Shown piece after piece: positions 27,167 to 36,275 of a stretch of DNA of 39,094 nucleotides. Made by a program: the position numbers and the translations under genes. The notes under the pieces were generated by a model. It saw only the letters and a program-made list of their open reading frames with translations, was not told the origin of the DNA and did no database searches. Within the stretch, counting starts at the first letter, position 1. Every line of letters begins with the position of its first letter. The DNA lies in the NCBI GenBank assembly GCA_031180805.1, contig JAPSLL010000038.1, positions 1-39,094 on the forward strand, given 5' to 3'. Source of the DNA: Bacillus sp. (in: firmicutes). GTDB lineage: Bacteria > Bacillota > Bacilli > Bacillales > Bacillaceae.

Positions 27167-27541
27167 TTACTTATAAAATACTTTATCTACATTATATTTT
27201 GCATGTAATTTGTTAATCAAATATGTCTCATAAATTTCTCGCTCCATTGGGTCTTCAACGATACTAACTTCAATTTTATGTATGTCTTCCCTATGGTCCT
27301 TTAAAGGTGAAACGTTATCCTCCAAATGTTTTTTAACTCGTTGTCTCAGTTTTCTAGCTTTACCGACAAATAATAATTCATCATCACGATTAAAAAATAA
27401 GATGATTCCTCCTTTATCTCTAGGGATTTTATGAAGATCGATAAATCCTTGAATAGATGGTATAACGGGTTCATTGTCAGTTTGTTGCTGTTTTCTTTTG
27501 AAAATAGCGATGTCTGCTTGCGGTTTTTCGATTTTAATCAT
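27167..27541 (-). CDS. GIY-YIG domain protein lacking the motif tyrosines
   Basis: A 124-residue protein with a single domain like the N-terminal nuclease domain of UvrC. The GIY-YIG core runs GGIILFFNRDDELLFVGKAR (44-63), then KLRQRVKKHLED, ending in LINKLHAKYNVDK. By spacing, the lysine, arginine, glutamate and asparagine of the UvrC active site are kept (Lys61, Arg68, Glu105, Asn117). However, both tyrosines are replaced: Ile47 stands where GIY has Tyr and Phe58 where YIG has Tyr. DNA cleavage may therefore be lost or altered. ATG at 27541 follows AAGGAAGTG. It is a single gene; neighbours do not reveal a role. Confidence 0.78.
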   Translation of the reverse strand: MIKIEKPQADIAIFKRKQQQTDNEPVIPSIQGFIDLHKIPRDKGGIILFFNRDDELLFVGKARKLRQRVKKHLEDNVSPLKDHREDIHKIEVSIVEDPMEREIYETYLINKLHAKYNVDKVFYK

Positions 27542-27945
27542 CGGAACACTTCCTTTTTGAGTATCCTTAAAACTATATCTTTAATTTATATAATTTACAA
27601 TGATTTTTATATTTATTTAGAAATCTTTAAAAAGCTTTTGTCGACAATTCATGGTAAGATTTACATCTGGTTAATATTCCCTTTATATTTGTGGATTAAA
27701 ATTAATAATAAAAAATAATTCCATAATAATACAATAGTCGGTAAAATTGATTTGTGAGAAAAAAGCAATACAAAAGGATTGAATTGTTATTAGTGTTTTA
27801 TATCACTTCTATGAAGTATTAAAATGGCCGTCATTATAAAGAAAATGTATTTTTCTTTGCTTGTTAGGTCAAACCTGTCCAAAAATAACTAAAATATTGT
27901 TTAATATAAAAGCTTTTAATAATCGAGTATCACAAGGAGATTAAG
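27542..27945. other. Divergent AT-rich spacer
   Basis: About 400 bases between the GIY-YIG gene and the GGDEF gene. An open frame on the plus strand at 27431-27718 overlaps the start of the GIY-YIG gene and has no ribosome binding site. I see no clear promoter, RNA or repeat. Confidence 0.5.
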
Positions 27946-28902
27946 ATGAATATATTCATTGGAGAGATTTCAGAAATTGTTCCAAAGGTGAATGCTTCCA
28001 CATCGAATCAAATTGTTGACCAACTATTTACAGGGGATTCTAGTACACAAGGAATTGTTGTAACTGAAAATGAAGTACCGATTGCTCTTATTACAAGAAC
28101 GAGCTTCTATCAAAAACTTGGTACATTATACGGTTATAATCTTTATATGGGGAGAACAGTACGCTTATTAATGAATTCAAATATATTATGTGTTGATTAT
28201 TACAAATCAATTACTGAAGTAAGTGAACGAGCAATGAAGAGAAAAGAAGAGCAACTATATGATTATATAATCGTTACGAAAGATGGATATTATCATGGAG
28301 TTGTTAGTATTCGTACGCTTTTAATAACATTAGCAAAAGTTCAATCAAAAATAGCAACCTATATGAATCCACTTACTGGGCTTCCGGGGAACCAAATTAT
28401 AAATGAAAAATTACATGAAGCATTAGAGCAAACTGTGTTCTCTGTCCTATATATTGATTTAGATCATTTTAAGACATATAACGATATCTATGGATTTTCA
28501 AAAGGTGACCAAATGATTCAAGAAACCGCATCGCTGTTAAAACATCATTTAAAAGGTACTTCTGATTTTCTTGGTCATATCGGTGGAGATGATTTTCTTG
28601 CTATATTATATAACCAACTATATCAAAATGTTTGTGAACAGATCATTCAGGATTTTGATAAGATGATTCGTCATTTTTATACAGAAGATCATTTTTCACA
28701 AGGGTTTATTACAGCCGAAAACAGATTAGGTAAGGTAGAAAAAATTCCTCTAGTTGCGATATCAATTGCGGTAATTTCTCGGGAAAATAAACAGTACCGC
28801 TCAGTTGAGGAAATTGTAGCAAATGCCACAATAATAAAGAAATATTGCAAGCGGGTTCAAAATAGCTGCTATATGGATGATTCCTTGTGCATAATGCATT
28901 AA
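27946..28902 (+). CDS. CBS-pair and GGDEF-domain protein (possible diguanylate cyclase)
   Basis: A 318-residue cytoplasmic protein with a CBS-like N-terminal region (about 5-130, for example STQGIVVTENEVPIALITR and YDYIIVTKDGYYHGVVSIR). This is followed by a GGDEF domain starting NPLTGLPGN (141-149), with the Mg-binding stretch LYIDLDHFKTYND (168-180) and signature GGDDF (213-217). The fourth signature residue is Asp rather than Glu, so activity is likely but not certain. The inhibitory RxxD motif is absent (GTSD occupies its place), so product feedback should be missing. CBS domains suggest control by adenine nucleotides. ATG at 27946 follows AAGGAGATT. Confidence 0.85.
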   Translation: MNIFIGEISEIVPKVNASTSNQIVDQLFTGDSSTQGIVVTENEVPIALITRTSFYQKLGTLYGYNLYMGRTVRLLMNSNILCVDYYKSITEVSERAMKRKEEQLYDYIIVTKDGYYHGVVSIRTLLITLAKVQSKIATYMNPLTGLPGNQIINEKLHEALEQTVFSVLYIDLDHFKTYNDIYGFSKGDQMIQETASLLKHHLKGTSDFLGHIGGDDFLAILYNQLYQNVCEQIIQDFDKMIRHFYTEDHFSQGFITAENRLGKVEKIPLVAISIAVISRENKQYRSVEEIVANATIIKKYCKRVQNSCYMDDSLCIMH

Positions 28903-28936
28903 TTAATAAACTCAAGCAATTAAAAGGTGTCTTAGG

Positions 28937-28990
28937 GGGTGTTTTCAATACGTCGTAAGAGGATTTAATAAAGAAAAACACCCACTATTT
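28937..28990 (+). terminator. Probable terminator of the GGDEF gene
   Basis: GGGTGTTTT pairs with AAAACACCC (9 bp) around a 29-base loop and is followed by a T-rich stretch. The long loop makes the call moderate. Confidence 0.5.
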
Positions 28991-29071
28991 TATTTAGTTT
29001 CTGTATGATTAATAAAATATTCTTGTATAACATTTATATTAAAGTTATTAGGTATACTTTTTGAAGAAATA

Positions 29072-29526
29072 TTATTTCGTTTTGCCTTCTATAAATGTCT
29101 TGTCACCTATACTGATGACTTGTTTTTCGTTGTAGAATGAGTCCCCACAATTTAACAATGTGTTTACATAATCATTGAAAAGGGTAACAGATGAATGAGT
29201 TGGAAAGATAATGGTTTCATAATTAGTCTCTTTAACCAATCTTCTATATATTTGGTCAAATCGGTTATCTATTGCAACTCGATGTGTTGCATATAATTCA
29301 TCATTTATAGCATCCTTGTTCTCTCCAACTATTAACATATTTTCATGACTATTTAGCCTATCGAACTTTGTATCTGTAAAACCTCTTATTTTTAATTCAA
29401 CTAATACTTCCTCGTTTATGCCTTCTAAATACGTATATTTCCATATGGCATTGGCTTTAAAAAATATTAGAAAATCTCTAGTAAGGTGAATATAAAAAGT
29501 AGCATGTACGAAGTGACCTGAACCTC
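29072..29526 (-). pseudogene. 5'-truncated gene, uroporphyrinogen-III synthase-like remnant
   Basis: A single uninterrupted frame on the minus strand encodes about 150 residues of protein-like sequence. It contains FLIFFKANAIWKYTYLEG, ELKIRGFTDTKFDRLNSHEN, then MLIVGENKDAIND, NYETIIFPTHSSVTLFNDYV and QVISIGDKTF. The alternation of G-x-x-T after an isoleucine-rich strand and the IIFPTHSSV segment recall HemD, but the match is weak. The only ATG is at 29338 in mid-domain, with no ribosome binding site. The frame runs upstream into the terminator hairpin at 29495-29541, so the original 5' end is missing. It could alternatively be an 88-residue gene starting at 29338. Confidence 0.45.
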
Positions 29527-29541
29527 GAACATGCTACTTTT
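29495..29541 (-). terminator. Terminator of helicase-DUF3231 unit
   Basis: A perfect 13-bp stem (AAAAGTAGCATGT with ACATGCTACTTTT), 21-base loop, followed on the minus strand by TATATT. It lies about 155 bases beyond the DUF3231 stop. Confidence 0.7.
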
Positions 29542-29697
29542 AGGAAGAAGATTCTTTTAACTTTATTAAAAAAAGCGTAATTATTGTCAATACATAAAGA
29601 CAACCCCATCTATGTTCGACTTCCTTGTGACAATTGTTATTTAATGGGGTATAAAGACTTTAAACGTACTTTTTAAACTACAAAGCTACATCCACTT

Positions 29698-30690
29698 TTA
29701 CTCTTTGCTTAATGAATCACGGTTTGCTGCTTTTGGTGGTTGCTCCATCCAGCCTTGGTCAATCATTATATTTGCTCCATCCTCGACATATTTGCCTATA
29801 TCCATTATAAAACGAGCATACATAGCACCTATATCTCGTCTACCATTTAATGATAAAGCATTTGCATATGTTCTAATTTTCATCGAAAACATATCAATTT
29901 TATGACTTAGCATGAGCTTATCTGAAAATGGTGAAATGGTTGATGTCGTTACCAAATGGTCTAAAATCGGTGGTGATGGTAAATTGTCTTTATGAAGTTG
30001 TTCTGAGCTAAGCTTAATATGTTTAGATGTTATTTCTTTTCCTCTCTGTAAATACTGACGTACCTTTTCGCTTTCTGCAACCTGACTAAATCCAATAAGT
30101 AATGCTCTACTTGCTACGTTACTATCAAGGTTATCATAAAGATGGGCAATTTCTAATGCATGTAGGGAACGCACATTGCCAAAAAATCCATTTAAATAAT
30201 TTTGCTTTTTAATAAAATCGACTTTTTCCATTACTGGAATAACTGGTGGTTTCGATAAAAGTCCTCTTTTCATTAAGACAGTATCTATTTCAACAATAAG
30301 CTGCATTGTTGAATTTAATGTATCAATATAAAAGTTTCGTAAATCTTCTCGCGTAACTAAAGGAATAGCCATTGCATAAATGCTCATTCCAGCCTTACCA
30401 GTGTATCTTAAATAAAAGAGGTAAAAATCGTCTGCGAATAATCTAGGGGCTTCCAAGTTAACATCAGCATCCGTATATCCAATTGGAATCGGATATTTTT
30501 CTTCTTTAAGCACATTTTCAATCGTTTGAATAATTTGTTTACATAATGATAATGCGTGACTGACGATTATTTTAATATCTGGATCATCTGTATTCTTCAA
30601 ATAATAAGTTAGAATAGGTCTTGATAACGTATTCCCAATATACGTTACCCAAAGCTTTCCTATTTCAGCGGATGTTAAATGTTTACCCAT
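29698..30690 (-). CDS. DUF3231 protein (two-repeat, ferritin/coat-F-like helices)
   Basis: A 330-residue, mostly helical protein with two copies of the DUF3231 domain. The first starts LTSAEIGKLWVTYIGNT and the second near KPPVIPVMEKVDFIKKQNYL with HALEIAHLYDNLDSN. Family members are common in spore formers and related to coat-F/ferritin-like four-helix bundles, but their function is not known. ATG at 30690 follows AAGGAG. It lies 19 bases downstream of the helicase gene, so the two probably form a unit. Confidence 0.83.
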   Translation of the reverse strand: MGKHLTSAEIGKLWVTYIGNTLSRPILTYYLKNTDDPDIKIIVSHALSLCKQIIQTIENVLKEEKYPIPIGYTDADVNLEAPRLFADDFYLFYLRYTGKAGMSIYAMAIPLVTREDLRNFYIDTLNSTMQLIVEIDTVLMKRGLLSKPPVIPVMEKVDFIKKQNYLNGFFGNVRSLHALEIAHLYDNLDSNVASRALLIGFSQVAESEKVRQYLQRGKEITSKHIKLSSEQLHKDNLPSPPILDHLVTTSTISPFSDKLMLSHKIDMFSMKIRTYANALSLNGRRDIGAMYARFIMDIGKYVEDGANIMIDQGWMEQPPKAANRDSLSKE

Positions 30691-30709
30691 AAGAGAAAAA
30701 CTCCTTAAA

Positions 30710-33274
30710 TTATTTTCTCTTATTTTTACCTTTTAGTGACATTCTATTCTGGTCTTGAACATAGGATTTTAATTCTTTACCATTTTGTTTGCTTGTTCGT
30801 TTTTGACTATGGCATTCGTCACATATTTGAAATTTAAAGCGACGAGGTAATGGATTATGACAGTCGATACATGTTCGTTTTTTTACCTCTACCCCAGATT
30901 TTAACTTTTCATGGATTTTATCACTTAGCTCTTCTCGAATCCTTTCCCAATAGTGCGCTTCTGTTCTTTTTTCAAGCTTATACAAAAATAATAAATGGAG
31001 ACCAACAGATTTATATGAAAGCTCAAGTTCTTCAAGCCCTGATTCCTTTATAATTGGGTCAGGCAGCTCAGTTCCTTCGACGATCGCCTCAAGCTTTTGC
31101 TTCCATTGCTCTCTCAACGTCGGTTCATTAGATGAAAAAGGTAAGTGTAAAAAATTGTATAGCTCATGAACGGATAATTTTGCCTCAATAATCGAATCTT
31201 CGATCATTTCGTATAATAACTTTTCTTCTGATAATGATGCTTTTTTTGTACCATATGGATTTTTATATTTATCCCATAAGTAAAAAAAAAGTCCTAGTTT
31301 TCGTGAATATTTTTGGAATCTATCAAGAACAGATGTAGTAGGTGCTATGGCGAATCCTTGTAGCGGTTCATCTTCTTGTTGTAATAGTCGTGTCATCATT
31401 TTATGATGATTTGTGAAAGCAACCTTACCAATGTTATAAATTCCTTTTCTTCCGGCGCGACCTGCAATTTGTTTTACTTCCTGAGAGCTTAAAAATCTCC
31501 TTTTCGTACCGTCAAATTTATCATTTTCTAGGAAAACAATTCTGCGGATAGGGAGATTTAATCCCATTCCAATTGCATCTGTTGCAACGATTACCGTTGT
31601 CTCACCGTTAATAAACCGCTGCATTTGCTTTTTTCTCGTTTCTGGAGGCATACTCCCATATATCATACTTACTTGTTTACCATTTCGTTGTAATTCAGAA
31701 GCTGTTTCTAGTACTCGCTTCCGTGAAAAGCAGACTAATGCATCACCTTTCCTTGTATGACCTAACTTGAATGTAGCTGATTCAACCTCAAGTGGTGTTT
31801 CTCTTACATATTCATGTACTTCAATGTGAGATTCTCCTAGTAATTCTAAGATCATTTGCTTTGCATTAAAGCTACAAATTATATGAACCTCTTTTGCGTT
31901 TGCTTTTGTTATTGCTCGATACCAAGAAAATCCTCTTGTCCTATCTGCAAGCATTTGGGCTTCATCAATGACAATAATATCGTAATAATCTTTTTCTCGG
32001 AACATTTCAACTGTACATGAAAGATGTGAAGCATTTTCGATTATTTTTTCTTCTTCACCAGTTTTTAAGGAGCAAGGGATCCCGTCTTCATTTAACGATT
32101 CATATATTTCCAATGCTAATAATCGTAAAGGAGCTAAATAAATCCCACTATTGGCAGATTTCATACGTTTAATCGCCTGATATGTTTTTCCGGTGTTCGT
32201 TTCCCCTACATGAAGAACGTATTGAATATTTCGACCTGCAGGTGGGGAATATTCTCGTCCAAAGATATCCTCGATCATTTTTGCTTCTGCTTCTTTTTGG
32301 CGTATAATCGCTTCTTGTTCCTCGAGTTCTTTTCTTTCTCTTTCATTTTGATCTGTAATTAGTATTTGTTTATGTGTTTCGATTTCAAATGGAATATCAA
32401 TTAGTTTTATGAGATCCTGTACATATTCCTCTAATAAATCATCAAATAACTCTAGACTAACATCTACCAATAAATCGAACGAATATTGTTTTAAAATATG
32501 ATCAGATAAATCATGGTGAAATGTCGTTTTGTATTCTGAGAATATATGATTAGGTAGCTGTTCTTTTAACCAATTTGGTCCGAAATCGATAATATCATTA
32601 GTAATGATGCTTTCATATTTTTCAGAAAGATGACGAGAGTATCGATAATTCCTTTCTGAAAATACGAATTCTTCATCTAAATATTCGGAAAAGGTTATCC
32701 ATTCTGATGGGAGAAGGATTCCTTTTTGCTCAATTTCGATTGCAAGCCTGCTGCCAAGTAAGAATCGAACATAGAGATATAGCTCCTCATACTTATCCTT
32801 AACAATTTGTTCAATTGTATTTTGGAATGATAAATAAAACGAGCGTTCTAACTCCCTTTGCTTATTTGCCTTATGTTGAGCAATATATGATTCCCGGGCC
32901 TCTTTATATTTTTCATTCCATTTTTGCTGTTCGTTAACAAACTCCTCATCAAGCCAATTAAATAAATCAAATGGTTTGACTTCTCTTAGTTCGTTACGAA
33001 ACATTTGGTTTATTATCTTTTTGCTTATCCCTTCAACCTCATAACCTTTTACCGATAAATAACTTTTCTTCTCAGAGTACGAAACATGACTAACTGTCGA
33101 ATTTAACCATGCGTTCAGCCAAATTTGCTCCAAATATTGTCGTCTTTCACGTAAATATTGCTCAAAGGTCGGGAGTGCTTCCTTTGTTTCAAAATAATGA
33201 AATATATCTTGATAGGCCATTTCCTTCGTTCGCTTAATCGCTTTGTTGTAATAAGAAATTAACTGCTCATTCAT
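30710..33274 (-). CDS. SUV3-like DEAD/DEAH-box RNA helicase with C-terminal zinc knuckle
   Basis: A large superfamily 2 helicase, 854 residues. Its core resembles mitochondrial SUV3: motif I GETNTGKT (357-364), APLRLLALEIYE (381-392), DEAQ (437-440), ATDAIGMGLNLP (564-575) and motif VI QIAGRAGR (602-609). A long N-terminal region (1-345) rich in charged helices has no recognised domain and a coiled-coil-like end (ERERKELEEQEAIIRQKEAE). The C-terminus holds C-x2-C (802, 805) and C-x2-C (818, 821), a probable zinc knuckle, followed by a basic tail. A role in RNA turnover is inferred from SUV3. ATG at 33274 follows AAAGGAAG. Confidence 0.85.
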   Translation of the reverse strand: MNEQLISYYNKAIKRTKEMAYQDIFHYFETKEALPTFEQYLRERRQYLEQIWLNAWLNSTVSHVSYSEKKSYLSVKGYEVEGISKKIINQMFRNELREVKPFDLFNWLDEEFVNEQQKWNEKYKEARESYIAQHKANKQRELERSFYLSFQNTIEQIVKDKYEELYLYVRFLLGSRLAIEIEQKGILLPSEWITFSEYLDEEFVFSERNYRYSRHLSEKYESIITNDIIDFGPNWLKEQLPNHIFSEYKTTFHHDLSDHILKQYSFDLLVDVSLELFDDLLEEYVQDLIKLIDIPFEIETHKQILITDQNERERKELEEQEAIIRQKEAEAKMIEDIFGREYSPPAGRNIQYVLHVGETNTGKTYQAIKRMKSANSGIYLAPLRLLALEIYESLNEDGIPCSLKTGEEEKIIENASHLSCTVEMFREKDYYDIIVIDEAQMLADRTRGFSWYRAITKANAKEVHIICSFNAKQMILELLGESHIEVHEYVRETPLEVESATFKLGHTRKGDALVCFSRKRVLETASELQRNGKQVSMIYGSMPPETRKKQMQRFINGETTVIVATDAIGMGLNLPIRRIVFLENDKFDGTKRRFLSSQEVKQIAGRAGRKGIYNIGKVAFTNHHKMMTRLLQQEDEPLQGFAIAPTTSVLDRFQKYSRKLGLFFYLWDKYKNPYGTKKASLSEEKLLYEMIEDSIIEAKLSVHELYNFLHLPFSSNEPTLREQWKQKLEAIVEGTELPDPIIKESGLEELELSYKSVGLHLLFLYKLEKRTEAHYWERIREELSDKIHEKLKSGVEVKKRTCIDCHNPLPRRFKFQICDECHSQKRTSKQNGKELKSYVQDQNRMSLKGKNKRK

Positions 33275-33370
33275 GCAAATCTTCCTTTTATCTTATTGAA
33301 TATCTGTTTTTATATAGTTTCTATTGTTCATTTCGATATCATGTATTATTTTTGTCAATATAGTAAAAGA

Positions 33371-33395
33371 AAAAGGAACCAAATTGGCTCCTTTT
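33371..33395 (-). terminator. Terminator of pdxK
   Basis: AAAAGGAACC pairs with GGCTCCTTTT (one mismatch) around a 5-base loop; on the minus strand a T-rich stretch (CTTTTACTAT) follows. It begins 6 bases after the pdxK stop. Confidence 0.75.
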
Positions 33396-33400
33396 AAGGC

Positions 33401-34240
33401 TTATTTATTTAGCTGTTCTGTTTCTAATCGTCCAGCACCGTATAAACGATAAGCACCATGCATTGTTGGTCCTACATATTCATTTAGCTTCCATCCGTGA
33501 CGAATCGCTTCTGTGATAAATTGTTTTGCAACTTCAATTGCCTCAAGAACAGATTTCCCTTTTGCTAATTCAGCAGTTATAGCAGCAGAGAATGTACAGC
33601 CAGCCCCATGAATATAAGTCGTATCGATTTTTTCATTTTCATATAAAGTAAATTCGTTACCATCAAAAAGTAAATCAACTGCTTTATCGTGCTGTAGTTT
33701 ACTTCCACCTTTAATAATAACAAATTTTGCACCGAGTTCATTTATTTTTACTGCTGCATTTTTCATATCATCGATTGTTTTAATTGGATTTGTTTTAGCT
33801 AGCTGACTAGCTTCAAAAAGGTTTGGTGTAACAACCGTTGCAACTGGCACCATGACTTCACGAAGTGCATCTGCAGTTTCAGGATTAAGTACTTCATCCT
33901 CACCTTTACAAACCATTACAGGGTCAATTACGACCTTATTTATTCCTGATTCTTTAATTCTTTTAGCTGCTACCTCAATTGTTTCGACTGTACCAAGCAT
34001 ACCCGTTTTCACAGCGTCGATTCCTACTGAAAGTGCTGTATCTAATTGTGCTTCTAATGCATCAATAGAAATTGGAAATACATTATGATGCCAGCTGTTT
34101 TTCGGGTCCATCGTTGCAATAACAGTTAACGATGTCATCCCATAAACTCCAAGCTCCTGGAATGTTTTTAAATCAGCCTGTATACCTGCACCACCACTAG
34201 TATCGGATCCGGCAATTGTTAAAGCTTTTTTCATAGTCAT
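33401..34240 (-). CDS. pdxK: Pyridoxine/pyridoxal/hydroxymethylpyrimidine kinase
   Basis: A 279-residue ribokinase-fold kinase that phosphorylates vitamin B6 forms, and possibly hydroxymethylpyrimidine, for the salvage pathway. It begins KKALTIAGSDTSGGAGIQADLK, contains KTGMLGTVE, VIDPVMVCKGEDEVL, VTPNLFEA and the catalytic anion-hole segment THIHGAGCTFSAAI-like (TYIHGAGCTFSAAIT). The overall pattern and the ATMDPKNSWHHNVFP segment match B. subtilis PdxK more closely than ThiD. ATG at 34240 follows GGGAGGAAC. It is a single gene between terminators. Confidence 0.9.
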   Translation of the reverse strand: MTMKKALTIAGSDTSGGAGIQADLKTFQELGVYGMTSLTVIATMDPKNSWHHNVFPISIDALEAQLDTALSVGIDAVKTGMLGTVETIEVAAKRIKESGINKVVIDPVMVCKGEDEVLNPETADALREVMVPVATVVTPNLFEASQLAKTNPIKTIDDMKNAAVKINELGAKFVIIKGGSKLQHDKAVDLLFDGNEFTLYENEKIDTTYIHGAGCTFSAAITAELAKGKSVLEAIEVAKQFITEAIRHGWKLNEYVGPTMHGAYRLYGAGRLETEQLNK

Positions 34241-34372
34241 CGTATGTTCCTCCCTGGTTGTTAAGAGCTCTATTAATTAAGCTACTAGTCTATTATTAAA
34301 TAATAATAACTCTTTCCACCTTTAAAGTCACGAATCAAATGAAAAAGTTGCTTTGAACAGTTTCCGATTATT

Positions 34373-34516
34373 TCACGATTTTCGTTTTCCAACCGCTTTA
34401 TTTGTTTTTTCTGCGTTTTGTAAGCCTTTATCATTAAATGCATTATCGTTTGTTAGATGATTTTTTATTGAAGTTCTATCAATATTTTGATCTGAATGGT
34501 GATTTTTGTCTGTCAT
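34373..34516 (-). CDS. 47-residue hydrophilic protein, unknown
   Basis: A short gene with a good ribosome binding site (AAAGGAGA about 10 bases before ATG 34516). The protein is rich in Asn, Lys, Asp and His (for example MTDKNHHSDQNIDRTS and LTNDNAFNDKGLQNAEK) and ends in a basic KRKS tail. The composition is like that of small spore proteins but no known SASP motif is recognised. It lies upstream of pdxK on the same strand, about 130 bases away. Confidence 0.55.
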   Translation of the reverse strand: MTDKNHHSDQNIDRTSIKNHLTNDNAFNDKGLQNAEKTNKAVGKRKS

Positions 34517-34911
34517 TTGCTATTTCTCCTTTATTATATGATGTTTCTATTATCTTCAATATTTGAAATATCATTCGTTAAAGTGAAATTTTAAAAAGGA
34601 AGAGGCAATAGCTGTTACATTTATAGGTTATAAATAAAGCTTCTTCAAAAGATGTTTATAAAAAGGTGTTAAGTATAGATGAGATTTGCTACAGTTTATT
34701 TTTGGAGAAATTAGTGTTGAATTTATGTAGTTGTGATAGTAAAAACTTTAGAAATTCGTTAATATAGAGCAAATGATAAAGCAAGAACAGGAACAAACAA
34801 TCTCTCTACCGTTATTGGATAAAGAGATTAATTTATATAGTTCTAAGAAAAATGATATTCAAAAAAGATTAAGGAAAGATAATTTGTCTCATTTTCTTAC
34901 AACGATTTCAA
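34517..34911. other. AT-rich spacer without a supported gene
   Basis: No open frame with a ribosome binding site was found. AATCTCT and AGAGATT (about 34799 and 34825) form a weak inverted repeat. Nothing else stands out. Confidence 0.5.
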
Positions 34912-35193
34912 TTATGCCTTTAACATATAACCGTATTTTTTATTGATTTTCTTGGCGATTCTTTCTAAAAAAACGGCTACTGTCATTTTTTCAATATCAT
35001 TTGTATACCATGCAAGTTTTGCGCCTCTTTTCTTACCATCGTAATTGACTTCTAACGGCCAAAATGTTTTTGTTTTAAATGTATAATCAAAATGAATATA
35101 CAATTCTTTTCCTTCAGGAGATTCAAGGACGACTCGATAATTTGGATTTTTACCGGAAGTTTCAAGCTTCACTTTTCTTATTTTTGTTAACAT
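34912..35193 (-). CDS. 93-residue conserved-looking hypothetical protein
   Basis: A soluble basic protein I do not recognise. It appears to be a beta-rich domain (RKVKLETSGKNPNYRVVLE, ELYIHFDYTFKTKTFWPLEV) followed by a helix (DIEKMTVAVFLERIAKKINKKYG). The start at 35193 was chosen because AGGGGGA lies 6 bases upstream; an ATG two codons before touches that site and a longer frame to 35256 lacks one. It is divergent from cidR. No functional clue is available from motifs. Confidence 0.6.
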   Translation of the reverse strand: MLTKIRKVKLETSGKNPNYRVVLESPEGKELYIHFDYTFKTKTFWPLEVNYDGKKRGAKLAWYTNDIEKMTVAVFLERIAKKINKKYGYMLKA

Positions 35194-35400
35194 ATACATT
35201 CCCCCTAGAAAATTTTTGTAAAACAAATTAAACCATTCCTCTATTTTACTATACATTTGCTAAATAAACTAATCTTCTCTTTAGAAAAGTGAAAATCATC
35301 ATGTAAATTCTTAAAAACATGGTTATTTGGTATCTATAATAGTATGTTTTCTCTGGTTGTATATTTACTGCTATAATAAACGAAAAGTAGAGGTGAGATT

Positions 35401-36273
35401 ATGGAATTGAGACAATTAACCTATTTTCTTGAAGTTGTGAAACATAAAAGTATGACAAAGGCGGCTGAATCATTACATATATCACAGCCAGCATTAAGTA
35501 AGATGATAAAAAGTCTTGAGGAAGAGCTTGATTTGACATTAATTATTCGTTCTAATAAAACAAGTGAATTAACGGATGGTGGTGTCATCGTTATGGAATA
35601 TACCCAAAAGATCCTTTCACAAATTGAAGAGCTTTCAACAACTTTAAATGATTTGACAAGCTTGAAACGTGGATCGATTCGAATAGGCTTACCACCGATT
35701 ATTGGAAGCCTGTACTTTCCTAGTGTTATGGCAGAGTTCCATAGAGTCTATCCAAATATTTCAATTACGATAACCGAATATGGTGGCGCAAAGGTAGTAA
35801 AAAGTGTTGAGGAGGGAGAATTTGAATTAGGTGTCGCCGTTTTACCTGTTGATGAAGAGGAATTTAATATATACCCAATCGTTGAAGATGAAATGAAGTT
35901 ATTAATACATCATGAACATCCTCTAGCAAGTCGTGAAACGATTCAATTAAGTGAATTAATGGATGAAGAATTTATTTTCTATCACGAGGATTTCGCTCTT
36001 CACGACATTATGTGGGAAAGATGTATTCAACAAGGCTTTGAGCCGAACATATTATTTAAAAGCTCACAATGGGATTTTATGGTTGAAATGGTTGGTGCAA
36101 ATTTAGGTGTAACGATATTACCGGAATCGATATGTAATAGAGTCGAAAATAAACAGGTGAAAATCATAAATTTACATCCTATTACACCTTGGAATCTAGC
36201 GGTTATTACAAAAAAACATAAATATATATCTTATGCAGCTCGAACATTTATTGATTTTTTTGTTTCTAAGTGA
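35401..36273 (+). CDS. cidR: LysR-type regulator of the cidAB locus
   Basis: A 290-residue LysR-type transcription regulator with the N-terminal winged helix (MELRQLTYFLEVVKHKSMTK through ISQPALSKMIKSLEEEL, residues 1-50) and an effector-binding domain from about 90. Its position directly upstream of cidA-cidB and its sequence pattern match CidR (YwbI in B. subtilis), which activates the holin-like genes in response to acetate or overflow metabolism. ATG at 35401 follows AGAGGTGAG. A dyad fitting the LysR T-N11-A box lies just past its stop. Confidence 0.87.
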   Translation: MELRQLTYFLEVVKHKSMTKAAESLHISQPALSKMIKSLEEELDLTLIIRSNKTSELTDGGVIVMEYTQKILSQIEELSTTLNDLTSLKRGSIRIGLPPIIGSLYFPSVMAEFHRVYPNISITITEYGGAKVVKSVEEGEFELGVAVLPVDEEEFNIYPIVEDEMKLLIHHEHPLASRETIQLSELMDEEFIFYHEDFALHDIMWERCIQQGFEPNILFKSSQWDFMVEMVGANLGVTILPESICNRVENKQVKIINLHPITPWNLAVITKKHKYISYAARTFIDFFVSK

Positions 36274-36275
36274 TT

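Noticed and set aside
27431-27718. 95-codon plus-strand open frame
   Set aside because: It overlaps the start of the better supported GIY-YIG gene on the opposite strand and has no ribosome binding site.
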